Assembly (NCBI GenBank): GCA_002490465.1
Contig: DKUB01000083.1
Location: 1-29,152 of the forward strand
Length of the DNA stretch: 29,152 nt
Direction: 5' to 3'
DNA from: Lachnoclostridium sp. UBA7215
Lineage (GTDB): Bacteria > Bacillota > Clostridia > Lachnospirales > Lachnospiraceae
Shown in pieces: positions 15,136 through 23,151 of the stretch (position 1 is its first letter; the number at the start of each line of letters is the position of its first letter). Both the position numbers and the translations under genes were made by a program. A model generated the notes under the pieces. That model ran no database searches. It saw only the letters and a list, made by a program, of their open reading frames with translations, and was not told the origin of the DNA.

Positions 15136-15907
15136 TTATTTTATTGCAGGCATAGTAATTGCCGGGATTTTTGTTGTCTTTCTGCTTGCCGGCCTCATAG
15201 GAAGATGGATGGTATGGCAGATGGACAGGAGAACGTTAATTTATCAGAGTGATTTAATGGAAAAACACTGTGCGGAAGTACAGAATATGTACCGTCAGAC
15301 CCGTGGGTGGCGGCACGATTACCATGACCATATTCAGACAATGAAAGCGTTCCTTGCCATGGGAAAGCTGGAAGAATTGTCGGATTTTCTGGGCGAACTG
15401 GACAAAGACCTGACAACGGTTGATACGGTGATTAAGACAGGAAACGTCATGATCGATGCTATATTAAACAGTAAAATTTCGCTGGCAAAGGCGAGGGGGA
15501 TTCACGTAGATGCCAAGGCGCTTGTGCCAAAGGAGCTGAACATGTCTTTTTCGGAAGTTGATTTAAGTATTATCATTGGAAATCTGATGGATAATGCGAT
15601 GGAGGCCTGTGCCGGGATTGATAATCCGGAGGAGAGATTTATCCGTATTTATATAGATATTTTAAAGGGACAGCTCTATGTTTATATTATGAATTCTGCC
15701 AGCGGCACGAGGAAAAGGATTGGCAGGGTCTATGAATCCACAAAGGAAGGAAAATATCATGGTTTTGGTCTGATGCGCATTGACAGAGTGGTGGAGCGTT
15801 ACGAGGGATACCTGGACAGACAGGATGAAGAGGGAGTTTTTGTCACGGAAATCATGCTGCCGCTGCAGGCAGCATGCTGTGGACAGCAAGCCATTCGTGA
15901 AAAATAA
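15128..15907 (+). CDS. GHKL-type sensor histidine kinase
   Basis: This 259-residue kinase is the partner of the preceding LytTR regulator. It starts with GTG 15128, seven bases after AGGAG, and overlaps the regulator gene by eight bases. One N-terminal membrane segment (about residues 5-27) is followed directly by a coiled region and the phospho-acceptor His63 (GWRHDYHDHIQTM). The C-terminal ATPase domain has the N-box GNLMDNAMEAC and the G-box KYHGFGLMRID. It lacks the multi-pass sensor domain of AgrC. With a single membrane span and almost no external loop, it may sense at the membrane, or read out the state of a transporter such as the neighbouring ABC proteins. The end is slightly ragged after EIMLPLQA, with a cysteine-containing tail. 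Confidence 0.92.
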   Translation: MNSYFIAGIVIAGIFVVFLLAGLIGRWMVWQMDRRTLIYQSDLMEKHCAEVQNMYRQTRGWRHDYHDHIQTMKAFLAMGKLEELSDFLGELDKDLTTVDTVIKTGNVMIDAILNSKISLAKARGIHVDAKALVPKELNMSFSEVDLSIIIGNLMDNAMEACAGIDNPEERFIRIYIDILKGQLYVYIMNSASGTRKRIGRVYESTKEGKYHGFGLMRIDRVVERYEGYLDRQDEEGVFVTEIMLPLQAACCGQQAIREK

Positions 15908-15946
15908 TTACCGTTCGTGCGCCTTTTTCTCTTTTTCTTACGTGTA

Positions 15947-15955
15947 TGGTAAAAT
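15947..15955 (+). promoter_or_regulatory. Possible extended -10 promoter before the ABC exporter genes
   Basis: TGGTAAAAT (15947-15955) matches an extended -10 element. No convincing -35 box is seen 17 bases upstream, which would fit an activator-dependent promoter, possibly of the LytTR regulator. The gap of 88 bases between 15907 and 15996 is otherwise empty apart from the ribosome site AAAGGAGG (15981-15988). Confidence 0.35.
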
Positions 15956-15995
15956 GAGTACATGAAATATAAGAAAAAGTAAAGGAGGCGTTTTT

Positions 15996-17879
15996 TTGGA
16001 ACCAAAACACTATTCTATTTTCAGTGATATTGTATATTTTATAAAATATTTTCACAAATATGAGCCGATATTACTTCTTTTGTGTGCGGCAGAGATTGTT
16101 CTGGGAACCTTTATCCCGCTGATTGGAATTTATCTTCCTAAGATTACACTGGATTTGGTTATTCAGGGAGCAAATGTCTGGCATGCCATGATGGTGCTTG
16201 GTCTGTTCACGCTGATGATGATATCTGTCCGGGCGGTTCATGCCCTGGCCTCTGCCGGAAAATATCATTTGTATAATTCACAGCGTGTAAATCAGGTAGG
16301 CCTGCTGTTTTTAAAAAGCCTGCGCATCCCATATCCTTATACGGAATCCGGGGACATGAAAAAAGTGTATTGGAAAGCCTTCGAGTCTCTCCAATGGGGA
16401 GATTGGTCAGCGAGTTCCCGCATGGTGACAGGGACGGTCGGGATTACGGTAAATATCCTGTGCTTTCTGCTATATTCCGGTGTGATTGGGATGTTAAATG
16501 TCTGGCTTCTGATTTGTCTTACGGTTCTTGCCTTTCTTAATTATCTTATTAATCTGGGGCAAATCCGATATGAAGAGAGCCTTCGGGATGAAAAAGCACA
16601 GGCAAATAAACATTATTACTGCGTGTTAAATTCTATGGGGAATGTCATGGGGGCAAAAGACATCCGTATTTTTGGCATGTCCCACTGGCTGATTTGCCTG
16701 CGCGATATAGTATTGGATGAGAACAGACGGGTAAACTGGAAAATATATAAAAAGCGGTCGCTCTATGAAAAACTGGGATTTTTATTGTCATTTGCCAGGG
16801 ATATGGGGGCTTATGGTTTTTTGTTGTGGCGGGCATTTCTTGGAACGGTTTCTGCCAGTGAGTTTGTGCTTTATTTCGGTGCGGTTACAGGATTTTCGGG
16901 CTTTGTCACCAGCATTATGAACAATCTTTCCGAGCTGCGTGAGGCGGCAAATTCTGCCGATTATCTGCGGACATATATGGAATTGCCGGAGGAAAAACTG
17001 CATTCCGGGACAAGGCACATAGAGGAACTGGATATGCCAATCGAAATAAAATTTGAAAACGTCAGTTTTTCCTATTGCGATGCCAGTGAGGAAGTGGAGG
17101 AGAATGACGGAAAAAAAGAAGAAGTCTCTCCCATATTTGAGCATCTCAGCCTGACCATACATGCCGGGGAAAAAATTGCGCTTGTAGGGGTGAATGGCGC
17201 AGGAAAAACCACGTTTGTAAAACTGCTCTGCGGCATGTATGACCCGGATGAAGGAAAAATTTTAATCAATGGCATAGACCGGAACGAGTTTCCGAGGGAA
17301 GAACTGTATCAGTTGTTTTCCGTTGTATTTCAAGAGCAGTTGATTCTTCCATTTACGGTTGGTGAGAATCTCACTTTGCAAAAAGAGGATACCGTGGATA
17401 CAGAGCGTGCCTGGGATGCGCTTGAAAAAGCAGGGCTGAAATCCGTTTTTGAGGAAAAAGGAGTTCATCTGGACAGTTTCATGACAAAGAAGCTTGTAAA
17501 GGACGGCGTAGAGCTCTCCGGCGGGCAGCAGCAGAGATTTATGCTGGCAAGGGCTTTATATAAGGATGCTCCGGTTCTGATTCTGGATGAGCCGACAGCG
17601 GCTCTTGACCCGATTGCGGAGAGCGAGATATATAACGATTACAGCAAATACAGCGGAGGAAAGACGTCGCTCTTTATCTCTCACCGTCTTGCCAGCACAC
17701 GGTTTTCAGACCGGATTGTTCTGTTTGAAGACGGGAAAAATATTGAGTCCGGCACGCACGATGAATTAATGGGGCAAAACGGAAAGTACGCGGAAATGTT
17801 CCGGATACAGAGCAATTATTACAATAGTAAACAGGCAGAGGAAGGGGTGAGCGGATATGGATACACAGTTGACGAGTAA
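15996..17879 (+). CDS. ABC exporter half-transporter 1 (membrane domain plus ATPase)
   Basis: The 627-residue protein starts with TTG 15996, seven bases after AAAGGAGG. An N-terminal membrane domain with about six helices (residues 35-330) precedes an ATPase domain from about 350. The ATPase has Walker A GVNGAGKTT (about 397-405), Q-loop VVFQEQ, signature LSGGQQQR (about 507), Walker B VLILDEPTAALDP and switch histidine ISHRLAS. An acidic insert (ASEEVEENDGKKEE) lies early in the ATPase domain. There is no C39 peptidase domain, so it is not a leader-cleaving bacteriocin exporter. Its gene overlaps the next ABC gene by 23 bases, suggesting a heterodimer. The likely cargo is a peptide, lipid or drug exported under control of the upstream two-component system. 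The substrate is unknown. Confidence 0.92.
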   Translation: MEPKHYSIFSDIVYFIKYFHKYEPILLLLCAAEIVLGTFIPLIGIYLPKITLDLVIQGANVWHAMMVLGLFTLMMISVRAVHALASAGKYHLYNSQRVNQVGLLFLKSLRIPYPYTESGDMKKVYWKAFESLQWGDWSASSRMVTGTVGITVNILCFLLYSGVIGMLNVWLLICLTVLAFLNYLINLGQIRYEESLRDEKAQANKHYYCVLNSMGNVMGAKDIRIFGMSHWLICLRDIVLDENRRVNWKIYKKRSLYEKLGFLLSFARDMGAYGFLLWRAFLGTVSASEFVLYFGAVTGFSGFVTSIMNNLSELREAANSADYLRTYMELPEEKLHSGTRHIEELDMPIEIKFENVSFSYCDASEEVEENDGKKEEVSPIFEHLSLTIHAGEKIALVGVNGAGKTTFVKLLCGMYDPDEGKILINGIDRNEFPREELYQLFSVVFQEQLILPFTVGENLTLQKEDTVDTERAWDALEKAGLKSVFEEKGVHLDSFMTKKLVKDGVELSGGQQQRFMLARALYKDAPVLILDEPTAALDPIAESEIYNDYSKYSGGKTSLFISHRLASTRFSDRIVLFEDGKNIESGTHDELMGQNGKYAEMFRIQSNYYNSKQAEEGVSGYGYTVDE

Positions 17880-19770
17880 GCTTCCGTTAAAAAAGCATAT
17901 TCAAAACATTAGAAAAATAATGAAAATAGTCAGGGATATGGACAGGTGGTATTTTTTCTTTACCTCCATCGTGCATATTATAAATGTCCTTGTGCCTTAT
18001 ATACAGCTTATGCTGTCCGCTTATATTCTGGATTCCATTGAGGGGAAGAAAGGGTTTTCCGAGGTCTTTTTTGTGACCGCATGTACACTTGTGGGGATTC
18101 TAATTTTATATTTTATTGCCAGTTCTATCTGGAACCGCATGGAGGTGAGGAGGGAGGCGATGTATTCCCTCTATTCCTGCAGTACCCAGACCAGGATGCT
18201 GAATATGGATTTTTCCTTTATTAACAGCCCAAAGATGAAGAAACTGCAGGACAGGATTTGGGCGGATAACAACTGGGGGGCAGGAATTAATTCCCTTTTC
18301 TGGCAGTTCAATGGTATTTTGTACCGGTGTTTTAATATTATCGGGGCATTTATTTTGGGCGTGCCGGTTGTGGGGCTCATTATAAATGCGAGGCAGTATT
18401 ATGCGCTGCTTGTCCTGTTTATCCTGATTCTCCTTGGAATCGCGGGAATAAAGGCAGGACTGCATTTTCGGAAAATCCACCATGAATTTATGTTTTATCA
18501 GCCGAGTGACGAGGAGAAGAAAGAGCTTGCAGAATTTAGCTGGGGTTTTGCCAACGGAGCACACTACAACTATAAAAATGGCAAAGATATCCGAATCTAT
18601 GGCAGCTATGATTTAATGAGACGATGGACGGTAGACGTCTATAAAAAAGAGAAATACCGAAAACGAATTCAAAAGGGCGCCATCGGACTTGGGGGCGGAA
18701 GCGTTGTTGATAACGTGATGCAGAGTGCGATAGAGGGGGGCGCTTACCTGATGGTAGCGGTTGTCGCCCTTGCCGGGGCAGTCAGCGTGGGAAATGTAGT
18801 GAGGCTCGCTGGATGCCTGAATAATTTTATGTCTAATATTTTCAGTCTGATAAACGACATCTCTGAATTTGCCCTGACAGCCAGAAAACAGGTCAGTACC
18901 ATAGAATTTCTGGAAATGTCAGATGAGATGTACAAGGGGAAACTTCCGGTTGAGAAGCGGAGTGACAACGAATACCAGATTGAGTTCCGAAATGTCTCAT
19001 TCCGTTATCCGGGAAGTGAGCAATTTGCGTTAAAGAACTTTTCAATGAAACTTCGCATCGGTGAGAAGCTGGCTATAGTCGGGATGAATGGTTCCGGCAA
19101 GACGACAATGATAAAGCTTTTATGCAGGCTGTATGACCCGGATGAGGGGGAAATTCTCCTGAATGGCGTAGACATCCGCAAATTTAAGTCAGATGAGTAC
19201 AGCCGCTTATTTTCCGTTGTGTTCCAGGACTATGTATTGTTTCCCTACCCGCTGGCGCAAAACGTTGCCGTAACCGTAGATTATGACAGCACATTGGTGA
19301 AAAAGTGTCTTGAGGATGCCGATTTTGGGGAGCGGCTGCAAACTCTGGAACAGGGTGAAAAAACATATCTGTATAAAGATTATGATGACGGGGGAATTGA
19401 GATATCCGGCGGGGAGGAGCAGAAAATTGCCATAGCGCGCTCCGTATACAAGGATGCTCCCTTTATTCTTCTGGATGAACCGACAGCATCACTTGACCCG
19501 ATTGCAGAATATGAAATCTATTCTAATTTTGATAAAATTGTAGGGGAAAAGACAGCTATTTATATTTCCCACCGTCTTTCTTCGTGCCGTTTCTGTGAGA
19601 AAATAGCGGTTTTCCATGAGGGGCAGCTGATACAGTATGGAAGCCATGAGGAGCTTGTGAAAGAAGAGGAGGGGAAATATTATGAAATGTGGAGTGCCCA
19701 GGCGCAGTATTACCAGGAAGACTGGGGATGTCAGCCTGTTGACAATGCCGCAGGGAATACGTTATCCTAG
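17857..19770 (+). CDS. ABC exporter half-transporter 2 (membrane domain plus ATPase)
   Basis: The 637-residue partner of the preceding half-transporter has an ATG that lies inside the end of the first gene, behind a GAAGGGGTGAG ribosome site. Six likely membrane helices fall within residues 25-340. The ATPase domain has Walker A GMNGSGKTT (about 409-417), Q-loop VVFQDY, signature ISGGEEQK (about 516, slightly divergent), Walker B FILLDEPTASLDP and ISHRLSS. Catalytic glutamate and switch histidine are present in both halves, so both sites could hydrolyse ATP. The paralogues share order and many motifs but differ clearly in the membrane part. This pair follows a LytTR/GHKL system, an arrangement frequently seen for peptide signalling or immunity transporters. 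No candidate precursor peptide is recognised nearby. Confidence 0.92.
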   Translation: MDTQLTSKLPLKKHIQNIRKIMKIVRDMDRWYFFFTSIVHIINVLVPYIQLMLSAYILDSIEGKKGFSEVFFVTACTLVGILILYFIASSIWNRMEVRREAMYSLYSCSTQTRMLNMDFSFINSPKMKKLQDRIWADNNWGAGINSLFWQFNGILYRCFNIIGAFILGVPVVGLIINARQYYALLVLFILILLGIAGIKAGLHFRKIHHEFMFYQPSDEEKKELAEFSWGFANGAHYNYKNGKDIRIYGSYDLMRRWTVDVYKKEKYRKRIQKGAIGLGGGSVVDNVMQSAIEGGAYLMVAVVALAGAVSVGNVVRLAGCLNNFMSNIFSLINDISEFALTARKQVSTIEFLEMSDEMYKGKLPVEKRSDNEYQIEFRNVSFRYPGSEQFALKNFSMKLRIGEKLAIVGMNGSGKTTMIKLLCRLYDPDEGEILLNGVDIRKFKSDEYSRLFSVVFQDYVLFPYPLAQNVAVTVDYDSTLVKKCLEDADFGERLQTLEQGEKTYLYKDYDDGGIEISGGEEQKIAIARSVYKDAPFILLDEPTASLDPIAEYEIYSNFDKIVGEKTAIYISHRLSSCRFCEKIAVFHEGQLIQYGSHEELVKEEEGKYYEMWSAQAQYYQEDWGCQPVDNAAGNTLS

Positions 19771-19790
19771 GAGCAGGAGGGGGGCAGACG

Positions 19791-20621
19791 ATGCCGGGAA
19801 TTGATAAAATGATAAACATAAACAATAAGAATAACATATTTCAGAGATTTGAGACTTTGAAGACGAACCGAAAAAAGCGTTATAAATACAATGAATTTCT
19901 TGTAGAGGGCGTGCGCAGCCTGAATGAGGCAGTAAAAAACGGATGGCGGATAAAGTCGTTTATCTGTGACAAAAATCACTTATCTGATTGGGCATCCGAT
20001 ATGATCCGGGATGTGCATACGGATGCCAATTATTGCCTGACGCCGGAACTTATGTCGGAACTCAGCGACAAAGGGGAGACTTCGGAGCTGATGGCGGTGA
20101 TTGAGATGCGGGAGGATACACTCCAGAGTGTCCGTCTTTCAGAAAATCCGTTTATCGTGCTGTTTGACAGGCCGTCAAATAAAGGAAATCTTGGTACCAT
20201 GATTCGCTCATGTGATGCGCTGGGGGCAGACATGCTTATTATAACGGGGCATGCAGTTGATTTGTATGACCCGGGTGTTGTTGTATCGGCGATGGGGTCC
20301 TTTTTTAACATGCCTGTTATCCGGGTTTCTGATAATCAAGCACTCTTTCAGTACAGGGAACTGCTGAAAAATACGTATCCCGGTTTCATTACGGTAGGGA
20401 CGACTGCCCACCGGGAACATCCGTTGTATTCGGTGGATTTTACAAAGCCGCTGATGCTTATGATGGGAAATGAGACGATGGGGCTGAACAAAGCGTTTAA
20501 AGAGTGCTGTGATGTGCTCTGTACGATACCAATGTCTGAAAAGTCCTATGCCACTTCTTTTAACGTAAGCTGCGCGGCCTCTGTTCTCATGTATGAGGTG
20601 ACGAGACAGCGGGGGATTTGA
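19791..20621 (+). CDS. TrmH/SpoU-family RNA 2'-O-ribose methyltransferase
   Basis: This 276-residue SPOUT-class methyltransferase transfers a methyl group from SAM to a ribose of tRNA or rRNA. An N-terminal substrate-binding region (about 1-110, YNEFLVEGVRSLNEA) resembles the SpoU_sub_bind domain. The catalytic knot has all three motifs: motif 1 FDRPSNKGNLGTMIRSCDALG with its asparagine and arginine (about 123-143), motif 2 LMLMMGNETMGL, and motif 3 IPMSEKSYATSFNVSCAAS. The ATG follows AGGAGGGGGGCAGACG. It lies 20 bases after the ABC gene and may ride on that transcript, with no functional link evident. Which RNA it modifies cannot be told; members include RlmB- and TsnR-like enzymes. Confidence 0.88.
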   Translation: MPGIDKMININNKNNIFQRFETLKTNRKKRYKYNEFLVEGVRSLNEAVKNGWRIKSFICDKNHLSDWASDMIRDVHTDANYCLTPELMSELSDKGETSELMAVIEMREDTLQSVRLSENPFIVLFDRPSNKGNLGTMIRSCDALGADMLIITGHAVDLYDPGVVVSAMGSFFNMPVIRVSDNQALFQYRELLKNTYPGFITVGTTAHREHPLYSVDFTKPLMLMMGNETMGLNKAFKECCDVLCTIPMSEKSYATSFNVSCAASVLMYEVTRQRGI

Positions 20622-20630
20622 CAAAAAATC

Positions 20631-20659
20631 TTTACATAAATTTCCGACTGTGCTAAAAT
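20631..20659 (+). promoter_or_regulatory. Strong putative promoter of the amino acid importer operon
   Basis: TTTACA (20631-20636) and TAAAAT (20654-20659) are separated by 17 bases, with an extended TGC before the -10 box. It lies 43 bases before the start codon. A second TTGACA at 20618-20623 overlaps the upstream stop codon but has no fitting -10 box. Confidence 0.6.
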
Positions 20660-20666
20660 GCCATTG

Positions 20667-20682
20667 TGTGCCTATTGGCACA
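20667..20682 (+). promoter_or_regulatory. Short inverted repeat at the transcription start, possible operator
   Basis: TGTGCC (20667-20672) and GGCACA (20677-20682) form a perfect six-base inverted repeat around TATT. It sits where transcription from the promoter at 20631-20659 should begin and just before the AAAGGAG ribosome site. A repressor site or a small leader hairpin are both possible. Confidence 0.4.
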
Positions 20683-20701
20683 GAAAGGAGAATAGTATAT
20701 T

Positions 20702-21553
20702 ATGAAAAAGTTAATAGCGCTAATGCTTTCCGTAGTTATGTGCTTTTGTATGGTAGCATGCGGAGAGGATGGCAAAGAGACAACAGACAAAACACCGGAG
20801 CAGACACAGAGTACATCAGACGCAAGCGGTGCTGCGGCAAGTGGCGAATCAGATACTGCTTATGTTCAGAATAAGGGGAAACTTCTTATTGGCATTACCG
20901 ATTTTGAGCCAATGGATTATAAAGATAAATCCGGTGACTGGGTTGGTTTTGATGCTGATATGGCAAAAGCTTTTGCCAAGAGCCTCGGTGTGGAGGCAGA
21001 GTTTGTTGAGATAGAGTGGGATAATAAAGTGCTTGAGCTGGACGCAAAGTCTCTTGACTGCGTATGGAACGGTATGACTTTGACAGATGAAGTAACCAGC
21101 GCCATGGAGTGTTCCAAACCGTATTGTAACAATGCCCAGGTGGCAGTTGTAAAAAAAGAGGATGCAGATAAATATCAGACGGTAGAGAGCCTGAAGGATT
21201 TAACATTCGCGGTAGAGGGAGGTTCTGCCGGGGAGAAGGTACTGAAGGGACTGGAATATAATTTTACTGCTGTCAAGGCACAGTCGGACGCTGTAATGGA
21301 GGTTTCTGCCGGAACATCGGACGCTGCTGTAATTGATTCCCTGATGGCTGCCGCAATGGTTGGTGAGGGAACAAGCTATGAAGATTTGACTTATACAGCA
21401 AGCTTTAATTCTGAGGAGTATGGTGTTGGTTTCCGAAAGGGTTCGGATCTTGCAGAAAAACTCAATGCTTTTCTGGCACAGAGCTATAAGGATGGCAGCA
21501 TGGAAGAAACTGCTAAGAAGTATGGCGTACAGGCTGCGTTGATTGAGCAGTAA
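20702..21553 (+). CDS. Polar amino acid ABC transporter substrate-binding lipoprotein
   Basis: The 283-residue extracellular lipoprotein captures an amino acid for the permease encoded next. A lipoprotein signal peptide (MKKLIALMLSVVMCFCMVAC) ends at the lipobox with lipidated Cys20. It is followed by a Ser/Thr/Gln-rich spacer and a type 3 solute-binding domain (SBP_bac_3). Family segments include GKLLIGITDFEPMDY, GFDADMAKAFAKSLG, WNGMTLTDE, the hinge FAVEGGSAGEKV, and SFNSEEYGVGFRKGSDL near the end. It is the first gene of a three-gene operon behind its own promoter. The ligand is not certain. The family handles cystine, glutamine, arginine and similar amino acids, and nearby sulfur-related genes make cystine a reasonable but unproven guess. 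Confidence 0.92.
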   Translation: MKKLIALMLSVVMCFCMVACGEDGKETTDKTPEQTQSTSDASGAAASGESDTAYVQNKGKLLIGITDFEPMDYKDKSGDWVGFDADMAKAFAKSLGVEAEFVEIEWDNKVLELDAKSLDCVWNGMTLTDEVTSAMECSKPYCNNAQVAVVKKEDADKYQTVESLKDLTFAVEGGSAGEKVLKGLEYNFTAVKAQSDAVMEVSAGTSDAAVIDSLMAAAMVGEGTSYEDLTYTASFNSEEYGVGFRKGSDLAEKLNAFLAQSYKDGSMEETAKKYGVQAALIEQ

Positions 21554-21589
21554 ATTACACCGGATGCGATTGAAAAGGCAGGTAGGAAA

Positions 21590-22276
21590 ATGTCTACAAT
21601 TATGGAACAGATGCCCATTGTCATACAGGCATTAAATGAGGGTTTTTTACAGACTCTGAAATTGTTTTTTGTCACCCTTTTGGGGGCCTTTCCTCTGGGG
21701 TTGATTATTGCTTTTGGCTCAATGTCTTCTTTTAAGCCGCTAAAGTATTTTACCCGTTTTATCGTCTGGATTGTTCGGGGAACGCCACTGATGATTCAGC
21801 TTTTAATTATTTATTATTTCCCGGGGCTCGTGCTTGGAAAGACGCTTTGGGGGGCTGGTGAGAGCGGTAGATTCTTAGCGGCATCTGTTTCTTTTATTAT
21901 TAATTATGCCTGTTATTTTTCGGAAATATACCGTGGAGGTATCCAGAGTGTCCCGAAGGGGCAGCAGGAGGCCGGACTTGTCCTCGGAATGACAAAGAGC
22001 CAGATTTTTTTCAAAGTCACTCTTTTGCAGATGATAAAGCGCATTGTGCCTCCGATTTCCAATGAAATTATTACTCTTGTAAAAGATACTTCCCTTGCCC
22101 GCATTATTGCGCTGCAGGAGATTATATGGGCCGGACAGGCATTCCTGAAAGGCTCACAGGGAATTTCCGGTGCAATCTGGCCGCTCTTCTTTACGGCATT
22201 TTATTATTTGGTATTCAGTGGGCTTCTTACCCTTTTCCTTGGATGGGTGGAGAAAAAACTGGATTATTTTAAGTAA
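21590..22276 (+). CDS. Amino acid ABC transporter permease (HisM family)
   Basis: This 228-residue membrane permease has about five helices. The start at ATG 21590 follows AGGTAGGAAA; ATG 21602 is a possible alternative. The N-terminal GFLQTLKLFFVTLLGAFPLG segment and RGTPLMIQLLIIYY are typical of the HEQRO/HisM type. The cytoplasmic EAA loop is present (GIQSVPKGQQEAGLVLGM), which contacts the ATPase, and it is followed by the VKDTSLARII segment. No second permease gene is found, so it should act as a homodimer. It lies 36 bases after the binding protein gene and 13 bases before the ATPase gene. Confidence 0.93.
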   Translation: MSTIMEQMPIVIQALNEGFLQTLKLFFVTLLGAFPLGLIIAFGSMSSFKPLKYFTRFIVWIVRGTPLMIQLLIIYYFPGLVLGKTLWGAGESGRFLAASVSFIINYACYFSEIYRGGIQSVPKGQQEAGLVLGMTKSQIFFKVTLLQMIKRIVPPISNEIITLVKDTSLARIIALQEIIWAGQAFLKGSQGISGAIWPLFFTAFYYLVFSGLLTLFLGWVEKKLDYFK

Positions 22277-22289
22277 GGGGGGCAGGCAG

Positions 22290-23075
22290 ATGGCGATATT
22301 GGAAGTTCAGAATCTGGAAAAGAGCTTTGGGGCGACAAAGGTTTTAAAAGACATCAGTTTCTCGCTGGAGCAGGGACAGGCGCTGGCGATTATCGGCTCT
22401 TCAGGGTCCGGTAAAACAACGCTTTTGCGCTGTTTAAATTTTTTGGAGAAGCCGGACAGCGGAAAAATTATTGTACAGGGGGAGACTCTTTTTGACGCAG
22501 AGGCAGAGCAGACCCGGCGGGAGAAGGATATTCGTCTGAAACGCCTTCATTTTGGATTAGTATTTCAGTCCTTTCACCTTTTTCCACAGTATACGGCGCT
22601 GCAAAATGTCATGCTGGCCGGACAGCTTCTCGAAAAGGAAAAACCGGGATTTAAGGAACATAAAAAAGAAATCTATGCTGAAATTGAAAAAAATGCACTC
22701 GGACTTCTTGATAAAATGGGACTTTCCGACCGCACGGAGCACTATCCGCATCAGTTGTCCGGCGGGCAGCAGCAGAGGGTTGCAATAGCCCGGGCGTTGG
22801 CATTAAAACCGGATATCCTGTGCTTTGATGAGCCGACCTCTGCCCTTGACCCGGAGCTTACGGGGGAAGTTTTGAAGGTGATTCGGAGTCTTGCCGAGCA
22901 GAAAACGACCATGGTAATTGTTACCCATGAAATGGCATTTGCCAGGGATGTGGCAGACCAGGTGATTTTTATGGATGCCGGAGTTATTTTGGAACAGGGA
23001 GAGGCAAGACAGGTGATTGAACATCCGAGGGAGGATCGCACAAGGCAGTTCCTGTCACGTTTTACAGAGAAATAA
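22290..23075 (+). CDS. Amino acid ABC transporter ATP-binding protein
   Basis: This 261-residue ATPase powers the importer. The start is set at ATG 22290, right after AAGGGGGGCAGGCAG. The open frame extends upstream to 22170, but that part lies inside the permease gene and has no family resemblance. Motifs are Walker A IGSSGSGKTT, Q-loop FQSFHLFPQ, signature LSGGQQQRVAIARAL, Walker B ILCFDEPTSALDPE and the switch histidine in VTHEMAFARDVA. It belongs to the GlnQ/TcyC class. A clear terminator follows 13 bases after the stop codon, so the operon ends here. Confidence 0.95.
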   Translation: MAILEVQNLEKSFGATKVLKDISFSLEQGQALAIIGSSGSGKTTLLRCLNFLEKPDSGKIIVQGETLFDAEAEQTRREKDIRLKRLHFGLVFQSFHLFPQYTALQNVMLAGQLLEKEKPGFKEHKKEIYAEIEKNALGLLDKMGLSDRTEHYPHQLSGGQQQRVAIARALALKPDILCFDEPTSALDPELTGEVLKVIRSLAEQKTTMVIVTHEMAFARDVADQVIFMDAGVILEQGEARQVIEHPREDRTRQFLSRFTEK

Positions 23076-23088
23076 ATAACAAATATAG

Positions 23089-23124
23089 AAAGCCCTTATG
23101 CGAGTTGGATCGCAAGGGCTTTTT
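23089..23124 (+). terminator. Rho-independent terminator of the amino acid importer operon
   Basis: AAAGCCCTT (23089-23097) pairs with AAGGGCTTT (23114-23122). A short GCG/CGC inner stem sits in the loop, and the T-run continues to 23124. It is placed directly after the ATPase gene and before the next ribosome site. Confidence 0.85.
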
Positions 23125-23151
23125 ATCATAAACAGAAAGGGAGGCGTGATT

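Noticed and set aside
15962..15982. Six-codon micro-ORF MKYKKK before the ABC exporter
   Set aside because: It has no ribosome site of its own and is too short to separate from chance.
22170..22289. Longer N-terminus for the importer ATPase
   Set aside because: It lies inside the permease gene in another frame. Family homology and a strong ribosome site begin at 22290.
23098..23151. Longer N-terminus for the MoeB/HesA-like protein
   Set aside because: It would start within the terminator hairpin; GGGAGG at 23139-23144 points to TTG 23152.
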